A DNA stretch of 64,000 bases from Tipula vernalis (GCA_958295665.1 OY282558.1:133600701-133664700); one strand, 5' to 3'; shown: positions 36,337 through 48,646, numbered from the stretch's first letter. Notes: generated by a model not told the origin, from the letters alone. Numbers and translations are program-made.

Positions 36337-37595
36337 TTAGTTGTTTTGAAAAGGTATGATTTATTCAGGTTTGTCTAAATTAAGGCTTTTAAGAAAAACC
36401 TTAGATTCAAATACGATTATCGAAATAGGAAAGTTTTAGTATAAACGAATATGTATAAAGCTTAGCATAAAATAAATTTCCAAAACCATTGAATTACAAA
36501 TATTTTGTATCATTTAGTCCTGTTAAAGTTCATATCTGGCGAAGGTTTGGTATTAACTTAAATTAAATAGGATTTTCTGAATCTAAAAATACATTAAAAT
36601 TTCAGAGTTTAGAAAAATAAAATTCTTAATTCAAAATTTAACAACGACAAACCACTTTATTCTGAAGTACTATCGAAATTATAAGTATTTTCTGAATTTT
36701 ATTTAAACCAAATGAATGATTTGAATTAAATCATTGTGAATTTTTAAACACCGTATCGTTTGAAATATTACAAAATTTTGTAGGTAAACATTTTTCAAAA
36801 TTTAATTTTTAATAAATTCTGAAACACTCAAATTGTTTGATGTCTCAAATCATAAAAATTTTGAAAATTAAATTTCCAGTTTTTAAGCTTTTTAATTCGA
36901 ACCAAAAATTTTTGCAGTTCTCCAAATAAGGCAAAATAAAACTTTCAAAAAAATTTAATTTTAATTGAAAAAGTTCATTTTCAAATTAAGCTTTCCTCTG
37001 AAATTGAAATTAAATATGTATCTTGAAAAAAATTACAAAACAAGCAAAGTATTGTGCCCTCATTAAATTTTATTAAGTATAGTATAATAGTTTTCCTGTC
37101 CTCCTTGCGCAAAAAGTGCGCTATAGTTCTTTAGTACTACTATTAAAAAACGTAATTTATTGAAAAATATTCTCTTTCCGTCATAGGGGTGGGGGAAGGG
37201 GCATTACATTTAATAACCTGTTTGGGAATAATTAAAATAATTTTTAAAGGAAACAAAACGGATATTTTGAATTCAACATCTATTTTGAATATTTGTACAG
37301 ACAGAAGGAATTTATATAGTCACGCAAAGCGCCATTTAGAAATCACTGAGTCTAAAATTTAGACCAACGAACGATACGCAGATACATTATAAACCTAAAG
37401 GGAGACGAAAGAATAAATATGAAGTTACCCATCAAAAATTTCCGCCTTTGTATAATAAAAAGAATTTAATAATACAAAAGGCGAATATTTTTTATTTTTT
37501 ATTCATTTCCATCTCAAATGATGATAATTTTTATTGACATTTTATTATTTTTCTTTCTCGCTTTTCTTTTTTTTTTTTTTTATTTTCTTTTATAG
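36337..37595. other. Intron before Sur exon c
   Basis: AT-rich, no element recognised. It ends in a long T-rich tract and the acceptor tatag. Confidence 0.5.
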
Positions 37596-37733
37596 GATGA
37601 TCCTTTATCATCTTTGGATAATGAAGTTGGAAATTTTATTATCGAAAATTGTATAAAAAATATGCTCATCCGTTATAAACGGACAGTAATTCTGGTTACT
37701 CAAAAAATTCATTTAATTAATATTGCTGATTAT
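37596..37733 (+). CDS. Sur: Sur exon c: NBD1 Walker B, D-loop and H-loop
   Basis: Residues 395-440 (46 codons, phase 0 at both ends), donor gtaagt. It completes Walker B as VIMDD, with Asp at the catalytic-Glu position as usual in ABCC NBD1, then the D-loop SSLD. At the switch position, where SUR has VTHK, it reads VTQK: the His is replaced by Gln (codon CAA, 37701-37703). It ends in IADY, matching the SUR run before IIAM. Confidence 0.92.
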
Positions 37734-37843
37734 GTAAGTTATGATACGCAATGAATCAAAAATGCGATCCAATATTTGTAACGAGAGTAAATCATTTTAT
37801 TGTATCTACTGTGTGTTTGTGTTTGTGTGTGTGTATATTACAG

Positions 37844-37974
37844 ATTATTGCCATGGAGAATATGATGGTGCGGCGGTGTGGTGTGCTAAAGCAAATTGAG
37901 ATTACTGATAAAACTCTAGTTGCGGAATGGAATAGAATTATTGCAAAGGATAGTGTACGGGAGGTGCCGTTGAG
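37844..37974 (+). CDS. Sur: Sur exon d: end of NBD1
   Basis: Residues 441-484. The acceptor attacag follows a GT-rich tract in a short 110-bp intron; the donor is gtaagt. It opens with IIAMENMMVRRCGVL, matching the SUR segment IIAMKDG..., so NBD1 is complete. It ends in phase 2 (AG), and the next exon supplies the T to give Ser. Confidence 0.9.
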
Positions 37975-38626
37975 GTAAGTTTGTTTTATTATACATATTC
38001 AAATATTTAATTTTACTTCAAGTTCTAAAACTTTCCTATTTAATTTAATTTTTAACTAACCCTTTTTCAATATAGATAGAGTAAGAAAAGAATAAAAATT
38101 CTTAAGAACATTCGTACTTTCTAACAAAACTTTTTTCCTTTAACTGAAAGTATTTGATTGTAAATTATCTATAGAAATTACATAAAATACTACGTTGTGA
38201 ACATACAGCTTTAGTTCATTAATCTTGTTTTCTGTAAAATAGATTGGCAATTGAAGGTTACTTGTTACACAGATATAGAAACCGCTAGCTTTTTACATTC
38301 GCTTGAATTATTTAATTCCCAAAAGCTAAATCACTAAATTTTGTAGTCTGGATCTGGAATCTTGATAAAATAGGGAGAACTTAAATGAGCAACCAAAACA
38401 ATTTTATGGCGACAAACTTTACCTTAAAAATATTAAAATGCCCATAAATATAATATTTTAGAACAAACACAGTGAATAAAAAAAAAATTTAATAACAAAA
38501 TAAAATACAAAATCAAGACAAACCATCTAATTTAATCGATACAAATTATTTCATATTTTACTTACATATGTCTGCAAGGTTGACGAAGTAATTTTCATTT
38601 TTTAATTTAATTTTTCATAGCAGATT
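37975..38626. other. Intron after Sur exon d
   Basis: AT-rich, nothing recognised before the LTR fragment. Confidence 0.45.
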
Positions 38627-38957
38627 TTACAACACAATTTATTAACGATAATTCACTTTTACTTTTTATTTCGCACTAAAACACTTTTTAATTTCTTTTT
38701 AATCTTCACACTATCGCTTACCAAATACTAAAAATGTACAACTTTGCGCTATCGCGGTTCAAATTCTAATAATCCAATTCGAGTTTGTTCGCCTTTTTTA
38801 TACACAAACCAAATTTCTAGAAAGTTCATGACTTTTCCAGTAAGAATGGTGTAGAAACATTTAGAATAGTTTGATCATGGAAAATTCCATTTTAGTACAG
38901 TAAAACATTGCGCTATTAATTTAATTTATTCTATTACACCATAGGTGTTACCGTCAC
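38627..38957 (-). repeat. Truncated LTR (family A)
   Basis: On the minus strand it matches the LTR at 46905-47358 from its start (TGTGACGGTAACACC) through most of its length; the U5 end is missing. Confidence 0.75.
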
Positions 38958-38976
38958 AATATTGTTTTTAAAGATA

Positions 38977-39113
38977 TTGTAATTATTCTAAATGTTTCTA
39001 TAATGGTAATCCTATAAGGATGACAAAGTGAATTATTGAGTCATAAAAAGTAAAAGTGATCAGTAAAATTTGTGCAAAAGTGATTTTGTGAATTATTATT
39101 AATAAATTGTTCT
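38977..39113 (+). repeat. Partial LTR (family A), opposite orientation
   Basis: Matches interior blocks of the + strand LTR at 444-900 ('ttctaaatgtttct', 'aagtgattttgtgaatt') in shortened form. It faces the minus-strand LTR fragment 20 bases to its left. Confidence 0.6.
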
Positions 39114-40673
39114 AAGAGAGATTGCTGCAGCTACCAAAAAAGTGGTAACTAATTTCGTACGAATTCTCCCCTTCTTGTCTGTCCTCTGGATAAGAAGTCG
39201 GGCAACGATGAGAAACTGCAAATAAACTAAACCACATCAGAAAACCGGGAAAGTACGGCGTTCTCAAGCTTGCTACAAACTTGCGGTTAAACCTGACCAG
39301 ATTAGGTGGATCTTTGAATATACTGCCGATTGCATCGATTTTATTGAAGCAGTTATTACGTGATGGTTCTATGAACTGGGAAGAACATGCTACACATTTC
39401 GATTTATTTGGGTGCCTTGCTGTGAAACCGTGCGAACTATTTTACATGGGTTTTGATACCCAGTAAAAGACAAAGACTTCTCCGTCTGTGGGCTGAAAAT
39501 GGAGAAGTTGTTTTTGTAGTTCGGTACCTGACTAAATCAATGAAAGGTTATGGTAACAGTATTTGCAATAGATGAAGCAACTGTCAACAAAAGCAAAGCC
39601 GAAGCTACTATACAAGCTGAAGCAATGCAAAAGGCCTGTCGAAAAGAACAATAATCGTTAAGCGGTTAATTGCGAGCATTCCAGGATTAACTCGAAGTAC
39701 GAGAGATACGTAATCAACAGCTAGAGCTGACCCTAGCAGGTGAAATTATATCTATACGGATTACAATGGGCTGAGATTTGCTTGTTTATTCTTGTTATTT
39801 TTTACAACCTTTAATATAAAAACCAGTATAAATGTTATACTCGGTCAAAATCAGCTAGAATCCGATCAATTAACCAACTAGTTTAGGGTTTTAATTTATA
39901 CTCAAATTTACAACTTCTTCTGTTCGTTCTCCGGCGAAAAACAAAAATCCATTTAGAGCCTTCTGGAACAGCATGTAAGGAAGTTTCCATTTTCGAGCGG
40001 GATGGCGATATTTAGGTTGTGAACCTGGAATTTGTGTTCACCTAAAACTTTCGATTCCAGACCTCGTGATTATAAAAATATATCTACAAGGCAACGCTCC
40101 GGGCTGCTTAACCTTGACAGCTGAGCAAAATATAAAGGAGTTTGGATTTTATGTAATGCGATTTGCGTTATGCCTTAAATCAATGTTCCCAAATTTATTT
40201 TATTATATACATATAGCCAAAGAAAGGTTATCAGAATACTAATTTCAAAATGTGTTGAACGATAAAAATTTGCCATATCGCACTCCATAAAACCCAAACT
40301 CCATCACATTTTTGAGTAGACTCGTTTGGGAAAAATTTATGTGTGTGTTTTTGTACTTCTATCATCTAGGTAGGGTCTACATAGGTAACAACCTACTGTA
40401 AGAAAAATGTATTGCATTGTAAAAATGACGCAAATATTCGCTTGGTAGACTTGTTTGAATTAACATATCTGTAAAAAATCTGCAGCCAGTAAACAGCAAG
40501 TATTTAATTTTAGTTTTTGAGCTTTAAAATAAAAGAAAAGTTCTTAAATGAACTTTGAGAAACGACGTAACAAAACGGCTGCATTTTCCGAGAATATAAG
40601 TTAAAATTCCACCAAAAATTTAAGTTTTAGATAAGATATACATGAAAGTTTTAGTCAGCAGCAGCCACTGGTT
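39114..40673. other. Unassigned intron, part less AT-rich
   Basis: 39114-39740 has a more balanced base composition and may be a transposon fragment (an open frame reads LREVRNQQLELTLAGEI near 39700, gag-like in character), but I cannot assign it. 39741-40673 is AT-rich with nothing recognised. Confidence 0.35.
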
Positions 40674-43600
40674 ATTTTTTTTTTTTTTAAAAGGGATGGG
40701 TTGGTAAGAGGAACCCTGCGCACTTCGACCAGCAAGATGTATTGTGCATCGCCGTGTAAGAGTAGAGAAATCAATCTATGTAAAATGTAGGTTCAGGTCC
40801 TTGATAAGCACCACAAGCTTGTGCACATCCACAGGGTCGGCGTGAGGCCACAGAACAGAGTAAGCATTGAGTGTTTTAATTCTTCTTAGAGCGATCGCAA
40901 TGCACTCGAACAGCAAGTGTTTGGATGTTTCTCTTCCCAGATTACAGAACCCGCAGTTCTCTGATGGGGGTTTCCCCATTTTGAATAGTTAAAGGGACCA
41001 TGTCCTGTCAAGATACAGGCAATGCTAGGCTCGGGGCCGTAGAAGATGCCACCAGCACCTTCTTTTGAACAGGTGTCTGCGGCCTCATTTCCTGGTATAT
41101 TAGAGTGGCCGGGGGATTACAAGAGGGTAACCTTGTTGTCACTACTCAGCCTTTAAAGGTTGTTTTAGCAGCTCCATGTCAGTTTAAAGCTGAACACCGG
41201 AGCTGCCAGGGCTAATAAAACAGCCTGACTATCCGAGATTACGTAGATCTCCGTTCTTATATACTTTTTTTTCAGGCACTGAAGCACGCTAGTCTCGATG
41301 GCCACGGTTTCTGCCTGGAAAACCGCAGGGGTCTTTCCCAACGAAATACAGAGCCTGAAACCGAACCCCACAACCCCCGCACCCGTGCCCTCGTTTGTTT
41401 TTGACCCATTGGCATACCACACCGATGCGTGCTGTGGTAAGGAGGAAATGATGTTCCCCACCATGTACCTTCCGGGTATCTGGATCGTGAAGTTCCTCCG
41501 TCAGTCAGTAGTCTTTACCTTCATATTTGATTGCTGGGCAATATCGTCTGCCAAGTTTAGTTTATCCAGGATGCTATTGTGTCCCGAACTAGTCAGTCTA
41601 ACATGACTTGATACCTTCAGTTTTTTAGACATGTATGTGAAGTAGAGAGAGTCCCAGCAGTCTTTCAAGGGCAGCAGTAGGGCAGGTCCTAATTGCTCTC
41701 TTTGCGCCCAAACATATTAATATTCGAATTTTGTCCAAAGCTGAACTAACATTTATTTGCTCTGTCTGTGGCCACCATATAAACGCCGCATAAGATATCA
41801 TTGTTCTTATGATAGTTTGGTAAAGCCAGATTATCATTTGTGGGTTAAGGCCCCATGTTTTACCAAACATACGTTGGCACCCAAAGTATGCTTTGTTTGC
41901 CTTATTTGCGATGTATTTCAAGTGGGGTTCCAGGTTAATTTTTGGTCAAAAAAGATCCCTAGATATTTAACCTCAGACGTCATCTTATGTATTTCCTCGT
42001 TCATAGTTATTGGAGGAAAGGAAATTCTCCTCCGATTTTTAAAGAGAGTATATGTTATTTTTTGGGGATTGGCGCTAAGGCCCACTTCAACACACCACTC
42101 GTTTACCAATCTTAGAGCATATTGCATACGCTCAGCTATTGTGCTTTTAAATTTGCCCCTGCCCATCAGCACCAGATCATCAGCATAGGCAATGATTGAT
42201 ATTCGAGAGTTCCTTAAAATAGCGAGCAAGTGGTCCATTACAAGAGCCACAGTAACGGCGACAGTACTCCGCCCTGAGGGCAGCCCTTGGTAGGTGCAAT
42301 TGAGATGCTTGCTTCGTCAATCGAGGCTTTAATTCTCCTGCTTCTGAGCATGTTTATTATCCACCCGATGGTTGAGGAGTCGATACCCCTCGCTACAGCT
42401 TGTTCCCGAATCACCTCAAAATTAGTATTATCGAAGGCACCCTGGATGTCAATGAAGGAGTATAATAGTGCCTTCTTGTTGCGAAATGTATCCTCGATGT
42501 CCGATGTTAATTCATGCATGGCTGTCTCCGTAGATTTGCCCACCTGATAAGCATGTTGGCTAGGATTTAGAGGGCATCTTTGGATTGTATTAAGTCTGAT
42601 ATACAGGCCCAATATTTTTTCCATGGTTTTAAGTATAAATGATGTAAGGTAGGTCTGGTAGGTAGGTCTAGTAGGTCTGTAGGACCTAATGTCCTCGGGG
42701 GATTTATTCCCATTTTTTGGTATGAATATGACCCTTACCTCCCTCCAGCATCTGGGGATGTATTCCAAACTAAAGCTGGCTCTATATAATTTGATTAGGT
42801 GGGGCTCCAGTACATCCAGGCCTCGTTGCACAAAAATAGGATAGATTCCATCCCCTCCTGGAGACTTAAAGGGGCCAAATGAATTGATAGCCCAGCGCAA
42901 CTCTCCAGGAGTGAAGATTTCCATCGCTGCTTGTAGGCCCCCCTTGGGACTAGATATGGATGCACCACGCTCTTATCAGGGTCCTCCCTACCCGCAATGA
43001 TTGTGCATTCGAAAAAGTGTCCCTTCACCAGACATTAAAGAGTCTCATCCCTTGATGTGGTTAATGCCCTGTCCAGCCTTCTTACTGAGCTCAGAGTGTT
43101 TTTATGATCTAATGCGAGGGGTTTTTGGAGCCGGCAAGCTGCCGGAATATCGTCTATCTTCCCGCAAAATGTTCTCCAGCTCTCTCTTTTGCTCTTCCTC
43201 AGAGTCTTATTATACTGGGTAAGGGTAGTACGATACGCTGCCCAGTCATCTGTTATTTTTGTCCTGTTAAAGAGCTTACGCACTGTTTTTCTTTTAGTCT
43301 CCAGGGCGGAGGTCCACCAAGGAACATTCCTACTTCCTCTAACACGTACCTCAGGAGAACTTGAGTGATAGGCATCAATTATTGCCCTGATGAGCTTATC
43401 AGCAACTCTATCAAGCTCTGCAACAGAGCCGATAGAGTTCTGTAAACCACATACAATGTCTTGTAGTTTATTGTTAAAGACAGCCCAGTCCGTACCTTTA
43501 GGTATTCTTACCGTAGCTTCTGTTATTTGGGGGGTTTAAATATCAAATCTTATATACCTATGATCCGACAAAGATGCTTCCTCCGATACATGCCAATTCT

Positions 43601-44073
43601 GGACTGTACAGGAGGTATCCAAGTCAGACATATTAAGGGTCCAGTACCTCCCTTCTAATGACATTCACAAAGGTCGGCTCGTTCCCTGTATTATTTATAG
43701 CAATATTATTTGATGAACGGTATTCAAAAAGTTGCTCACCTCTTGTATTGGTGTTGGTGCTACCCCAGACTGTGTGGTGTGAATTAGCATCACAACCAAT
43801 GATGAACTTCTGCCCATGAACTGTACAGTAATTGATAAAGCTTTGTACTTCTTCCGGAGGTGGGTCGATGCCGTCCCCGGGAAAATAGGCTGATGCCATA
43901 TTAATTGTGACCATGCCTTCTCTGGATAGAGGTATCTCTAATGAGACTGCAGTTATGTCTCTGGAAATAAATTGGTTAATTGAGAAGATATTGTACGACG
44001 AACGACAGAGAATCGATGTTCTCGTCCTTTCTATTTCTGTGTTGTAAATTAGCTTACCTATCTTACTTGGCAA
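40674..44073 (-). pseudogene. LOA-like LINE ORF2: endonuclease, RT, RNase H, zinc knuckle
   Basis: Minus strand, 3' T run at about 40676-40688 marks the poly(A) end. 44073-43633: endonuclease (GQKFIIGCDANSHHTVWGS). 42924-42238: RT (SFGPFKSPGGDGIYPIFVQ, FIDIQGAFDNTNFEVI, KGCPQGGVLSPLLW). 42250-41918: AYADDLVLMGRGKF, intact YADD. 41921-41625: thumb region. 41464-41165: RNase H, where the first catalytic Asp of YTDGS is Asn (YANGS, codon 41408-41410). 40979-40776: CGFCNLGRETSKHLLFEC, a terminal knuckle. Frame breaks separate these pieces. EN-RT-RNase H order and the CPQGGVLSPLLW motif point to the LOA/I group. Confidence 0.88.
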
Positions 44074-44384
44074 ACCTTTAACTCCACTATTGTTGGTCCA
44101 CGGCTCTTGGATAAGCGCCGTTCCAGTGGTTTGTGTTGAAGAGGCGACGCAGCATAGATGTGGCGGTCTTGGATCTAAGTAGGTTGATTTGTGTGCATCT
44201 TACAGACGCGTGCACAGATCTTTTTGTTTTCGGGCTCTCCAATGAGCCGCCCTGTGTGCTGCTAATACCAGTACATGGTTTGTTGGAACTCTGTGAGTTT
44301 AACCCATGTTTTTTATTAGGCTTGTTCCCCTTTCCAGGTCTGCGTCCTCCACGTGCAGTGCCTGAGGTTCCTGGCTTCTTTGGG

Positions 44385-45540
44385 TCATCTTTGCTCCCGG
44401 GAACTTTCTGGCTGGGGTAGCGCCGCTCTTTCCACGGAGCGATTTAGCCCTGCTTTACCTGCTGATGGTGCATGTGTCCTCTCAGCCCTGTTGCTCCTCT
44501 CAATATCCTTTTTGGGGCGAAAGTACACGGCTCCAAACAGCAAGTTAACTTTATAGTTGGAGGCCTTTAAAATCTCCGCCGTCTTATGCGACACCGACAA
44601 GGTTAGTTGGAGGAGATCATTCTCTCTGTCTTTCCTTGCAAGAATTTTCCACTCCGCGTTCCTGAGATCCTTATTCTGGATTCCCAAGCGGCGAAGTATC
44701 TTCTCGTTTGCCTCGTTTTAGCAACCACGAAGATATACGAAAAATATTTTTGGGGGCGGTAATTCGTCCTCCCCGACTGCTCTCAGGTTGGCGCTTTCCT
44801 ATGGCTTTAGGGTCGGTACAGTGGCAGTAGGCTACTTCGCCTTGTCGTTGTCAGCACAGTTGACGGTCAACCATCCATTCCTCGTGCGGCATCATAAAAA
44901 TGGCGGGCTAATGTCGTCCATTGGTAGTTCCGCCACTGCATCCATGATGCTATCTTGTACAGCCAGCATCTGGCTGATACCTAGTTTGACTTCTGGGAAG
45001 CCTTCTGGTCGGTTATTTTCAACCTGATGGTCTTCACTGCGTCCTTGTAGGTTAGCTTCACCTCGTCCGAGCTGCCACCATCTCCTAGCTTCGGACCTGT
45101 CATATCTTGTGGGCTACCCTTTCCTTCGGTTGGCAAAGGTTGCTCTTTCTTCTCCCTTTTTGCTGTGGTGTTCTTTGGGGTCGTGTCGTCTGACTGGCTC
45201 CGTTTAGCGGTAGTGACCGTTCGATCTTTTATTTTAATTTGGCACTGTGCCAGAGCTACGTGAGGAATGCCCGCGAATTTAAAATGGGCAATGCGCTGCT
45301 TCTCAGCTCCGCTGAATCTCTTTCTCTTTTTCTTGCTATCCTCGAGTTCCAAGTCCTCGAGGCTGCTTTTAATTTCGGCGGTTGTAAACATTGATGCGGT
45401 GTCCGAGAATGATGGCACTTGTGCGCCTTGTACTCGGTCACCGACAATGGTATCCGCTGACTCGTTCAAGTTTAACGACTCCGTCGTCATTTGGCCCTCT
45501 TGCTTGGCCACTGCCTGTGCTCCGCTTGGTCGTCGCGATT
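44385..45540 (-). pseudogene. LOA-like LINE ORF1
   Basis: 45511-44981 encodes a charged protein with KKKRKRFSGAEKQRIAHFK and later GSPQDMTGPKLGDGGSSDEV. 44687-44385 has LRNAEWKILARKDREND and ASNYKVNLLFGAVYFRPKK, which resemble the C-terminal domain of LOA ORF1 proteins. The two pieces are in different frames. The 5' end meets LTR-element gag near 45540-45560. Confidence 0.72.
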
Positions 45541-45559
45541 CTCGTCGAGTTTTCTTCTT

Positions 45560-46806
45560 ATTTCCTAGCAGTCACGAGAGATGTGACCGACCTTGTCACA
45601 TGCCCAACATCTGATTTTGCCTCTTCCGTCTCGGTATCTTGGTGCTGACCGCTCTGTATTTATGCTGATGTCGATTTCCACTCGGCGTATTTTCATTGAT
45701 GGTTTGGTGATGGTTTGTGCTACATCACCGCCTTGCGTATCTCTGGATCTCGAATGCCGTCAATGAATGCGTCAGTTTTTAGCCTTTCCATATAATCAGC
45801 CGACTTACTGGTATGTGCTATATGAACTAATCGCTCGATTGCCAATGAAAAAAGCTGCAGCGATTTGATAGCGGTTTTTCAATTCCATTTGATAGATTTC
45901 CCGCTTGTGGTCAATACCATACTTCCTATCCAGCGCCTTCATAATTTCTAGATAGCTGCTGCGCTCTTGTTCCGGGATGGTCTGTAAAGCCTCCGTTGCT
46001 TCGCCTTTGAGGGCCACTATTAATGCCGCGACATGATGTTCGTCGTTCCAATGATTTTGATTGGTTGCCGTCTCAAATTGAAATTTGAAAATGACGAAAG
46101 ATGTTGTTCCGTCGAATGTTGGTGCCTTTAACTTGATTAATTGGACGGTTTGTATCATTTGCGTCGTTGATACACTTGCCTTGACATCAGTTAATTCTTT
46201 CTCTATACGTTGAGATTTCTCCACGACTTGTTGAACCTTCGTTTCTAATTTTCCTTCAAACTGTTGAATCTCCCTATGCAATTTCTCTTCAACATGTTGA
46301 ACCTTCGTTTCTAATTTTTCGTCCACCTGTTGAATCTCCAATTGCATCTTCTCCATTTTGCCGTGTATGTTAGTAGATAATTCGAGAAGTTTACTGTCGA
46401 TTCTCTTATGACCATCTGTCATTTGATGTTTAATTTCCTCTCGTTGTTTCTCCATCTGATGTTTCATTTCGTGTTTAATTTCCTGGTTAGACTAATTTTG
46501 TTGTTCCAATTGTCGCTCATTTGACTGCTCAATTTTCTCCATTTGTCGTTCGTTTTGTTGTTTCATTAGACTCATCTGTCCCATCATCTGGTTCATAGCA
46601 ACTATCAATTATAACAGCGACAAATCGAAACTCCCAGATGGTGATTGTGTTGTTTCGACAGACGGTTGTTTATCTCCTGTCTTCTCTACAGTTGCCGCAT
46701 CTGTTTCGTCCACGCCAAAATCATGATGGTCAGCATTCAACCCTTCTTTCTCCATGGCGTCACGTAGTCGCGCTTGTAAAGCTGCTTTACTACCATCAGT
46801 AGCCAA
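45560..46806 (-). pseudogene. LTR retrotransposon gag with SAP domain and CCHC knuckle (family A)
   Basis: Minus strand. 46806-46609 begins MATDGSKAALQARLRDAMEKE, a SAP-type DNA-binding motif. 46467-45805 is a long heptad-rich coiled coil (LETKVQHVEEKLHREIQQ), then a Ty3-type capsid region (LKAPTFDGTTSFVIFKFQFE, KALDRKYGIDHKREIYQ). A knuckle CWACDKVGHISRDC (about 45568-45610) ends at a stop. A stop/frame break separates the SAP and coiled-coil parts. Pol is absent: the LOA-like LINE begins directly after gag. Confidence 0.83.
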
Positions 46807-46904
46807 ACCCGCTTCTCAAGTTCCCTCTTTAATTCTGGAACTTTTAATTCGTTGAGAATCATTTTCTTTATCTAATTATTCACATTCCCACCGCTGTCAC
46901 CAAT

Positions 46905-47358
46905 TGTTACGTTTTTGCCTTGTCAATTAAGGTCCATATCACTGGATTGTGAATAAAACCAATTCAATTCAATTTATCCCCAACGAATTTATTTATTTCA
47001 CACAAAAAGTATAACAACACTGTTTACTAACGATAATTCACAAAATCACTTAAAATAATTTTCACACAATTTTACTGTTCACTTATAATTTTTATTTCGC
47101 ACTACAACACTTTTTAAATCACTTTTTAATTCCTTTTTAATCTTCACACTGTCGCTTGTTAAATATTAGTAATCCAATTCGATCTCGTTCGCCTTTTTAT
47201 ACATAAAGCAAACTTCTCGAAAGTTTATGACTTTTCCAGTTAGAATAGCGTAGAAACATTTAGAACAATTTTATCATGGAAAATTCCATTTTAATACAGT
47301 TAAACATTGAGCTAATAATTTTAACTTATTCTATTAAACACGAGGTGTCACCGTTACA
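46905..47358 (-). repeat. Complete 5' LTR (family A), 454 bp
   Basis: On the minus strand it begins TGTAACGG and ends CGTAACA, followed after two bases by TGGTGACAGCGGTGGGA, a candidate primer-binding site. It links the solo LTRs elsewhere in the window to the SAP-gag element. Confidence 0.85.
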
Positions 47359-47962
47359 ATATGTGATATGAAAAAGTTATTAGTCAAAAGATTTGAAGCT
47401 TTTTTAACTGTCTTAGATCTACAGATCATTTAAATCACTCTATTTAAATTCTTCTAGCTTACGTCATTTATCGGTATTTATTAGTTCAAAACGTTGGATT
47501 AGAATTTATCCAATAATTCACTACATAAAAACCCCCCATTTGACCTGGAAACTAGATTTAATTATGTACAATTATTTAGAGTTAGTCAAATTTCCAAAAA
47601 GTTTCTAATCTCTTGGCCAGAAAATACATTAAATTGCATTTTTTTTTATTGCTACAACAGAACACCGTTGCAGTTGTAAAAATAATAAAAACAAAAAAGT
47701 TAGTTGGAATAATATTCACATTATCATAATTTTCATCCAATTTTCACAATAATTTTCATAATTTTTTTTAACTACATTTAGCAACAACTCGAGAGTGTAC
47801 AGAATGGAAATGGAATTTTTATTTGGAAAACTTTTCATTTGCTCTATACTGGAAAATTACACGAAAATTTATTTTTAATGCACCATAACATTGTAGAGTT
47901 TTGTTGTTCCTCGCGAAAAGTGATTTTTAATATTTTTGTTGTTGTATATTGTATTATTGCAG
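47359..47962. other. Intron before Sur exon e
   Basis: AT-rich with no recognised element. Ends in the acceptor attgcag. Confidence 0.5.
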
Positions 47963-48062
47963 TCCGGGGCGGACGGCACGAGAAAGATGGAAATTATTTA
48001 AAAATGTTAGTCGCGTAGGATTACAACGTACAAGCACATCGGAAGAGGGGGAGATGTCATCG
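47963..48062 (+). CDS. Sur: Sur exon e: start of the NBD1-TMD2 linker
   Basis: Residues 484-517, acceptor ttgcag, donor gtatgt. It encodes a basic then acidic, Ser/Thr-rich stretch (WKLFKNVSRVGLQRTSTSEE) with no fold I recognise. In-frame joining on both sides and a 64-bp intron to the next exon support it. Confidence 0.83.
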
Positions 48063-48126
48063 GTATGTATCCAGACACACCTATATAGAGACATTAGATA
48101 GAGTTTTGTGTTAATATTTTTTACAG

Positions 48127-48646
48127 TCATCAGATTTGTATATATCAACGTTACCACGACGATCCAGTATATTTGGATCACGGCATTTAACATGTGACAT
48201 TCCATTTCCGATCGACGAATGTCATCATCCGGAAGAAATTGAATTATCTAGGCGGCCATCGAAGCGATCTACATTTAATTTAACAATAGATTTTCCAGCC
48301 ACTAAAAATGTGTTACGTGTTAATTCACTGCAAGCGGATGGAACAAATCATGAACGATTGCCAGTCATGCGAAATACTTCATCACCATCAGGATTAACGT
48401 ATGGTCGCCAATTAACACCGGATTTGTGTAACGATGACGATACCAATAAATTTGGAATACGAAAATTTTTGCGACGATTATCATCACGCCGGAAAATTGC
48501 AAATATGGGCGCACTGGGGGCGGAAACAAATCGATTACATCGTCACAATAGTGATAGTGGCAGGCATAAAGATCACATTCCCATTCAGCATACAATATCG
48601 GCGGCATCTAAATGCAGTGAAGATATGGATGATGATACAATTTCTA
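48127..48646 (+). CDS. Sur: Sur exon f: long Ser/Arg-rich linker
   Basis: Residues 518-691, acceptor ttacag, donor gtaaga (48647). It is a polar, low-hydrophobicity region with no membrane segment, as expected for the cytoplasmic linker. Three R-R-x-S motifs fit the basophilic kinase (PKA-type) consensus: RRSS (48157-48168), RRPS (48250-48261) and RRLS (48472-48483). An Asp-rich run (EDMDDD) closes the exon. The open frame continues eight codons past the donor, but the next exon restores the SUR alignment only if splicing occurs here. Confidence 0.85.
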
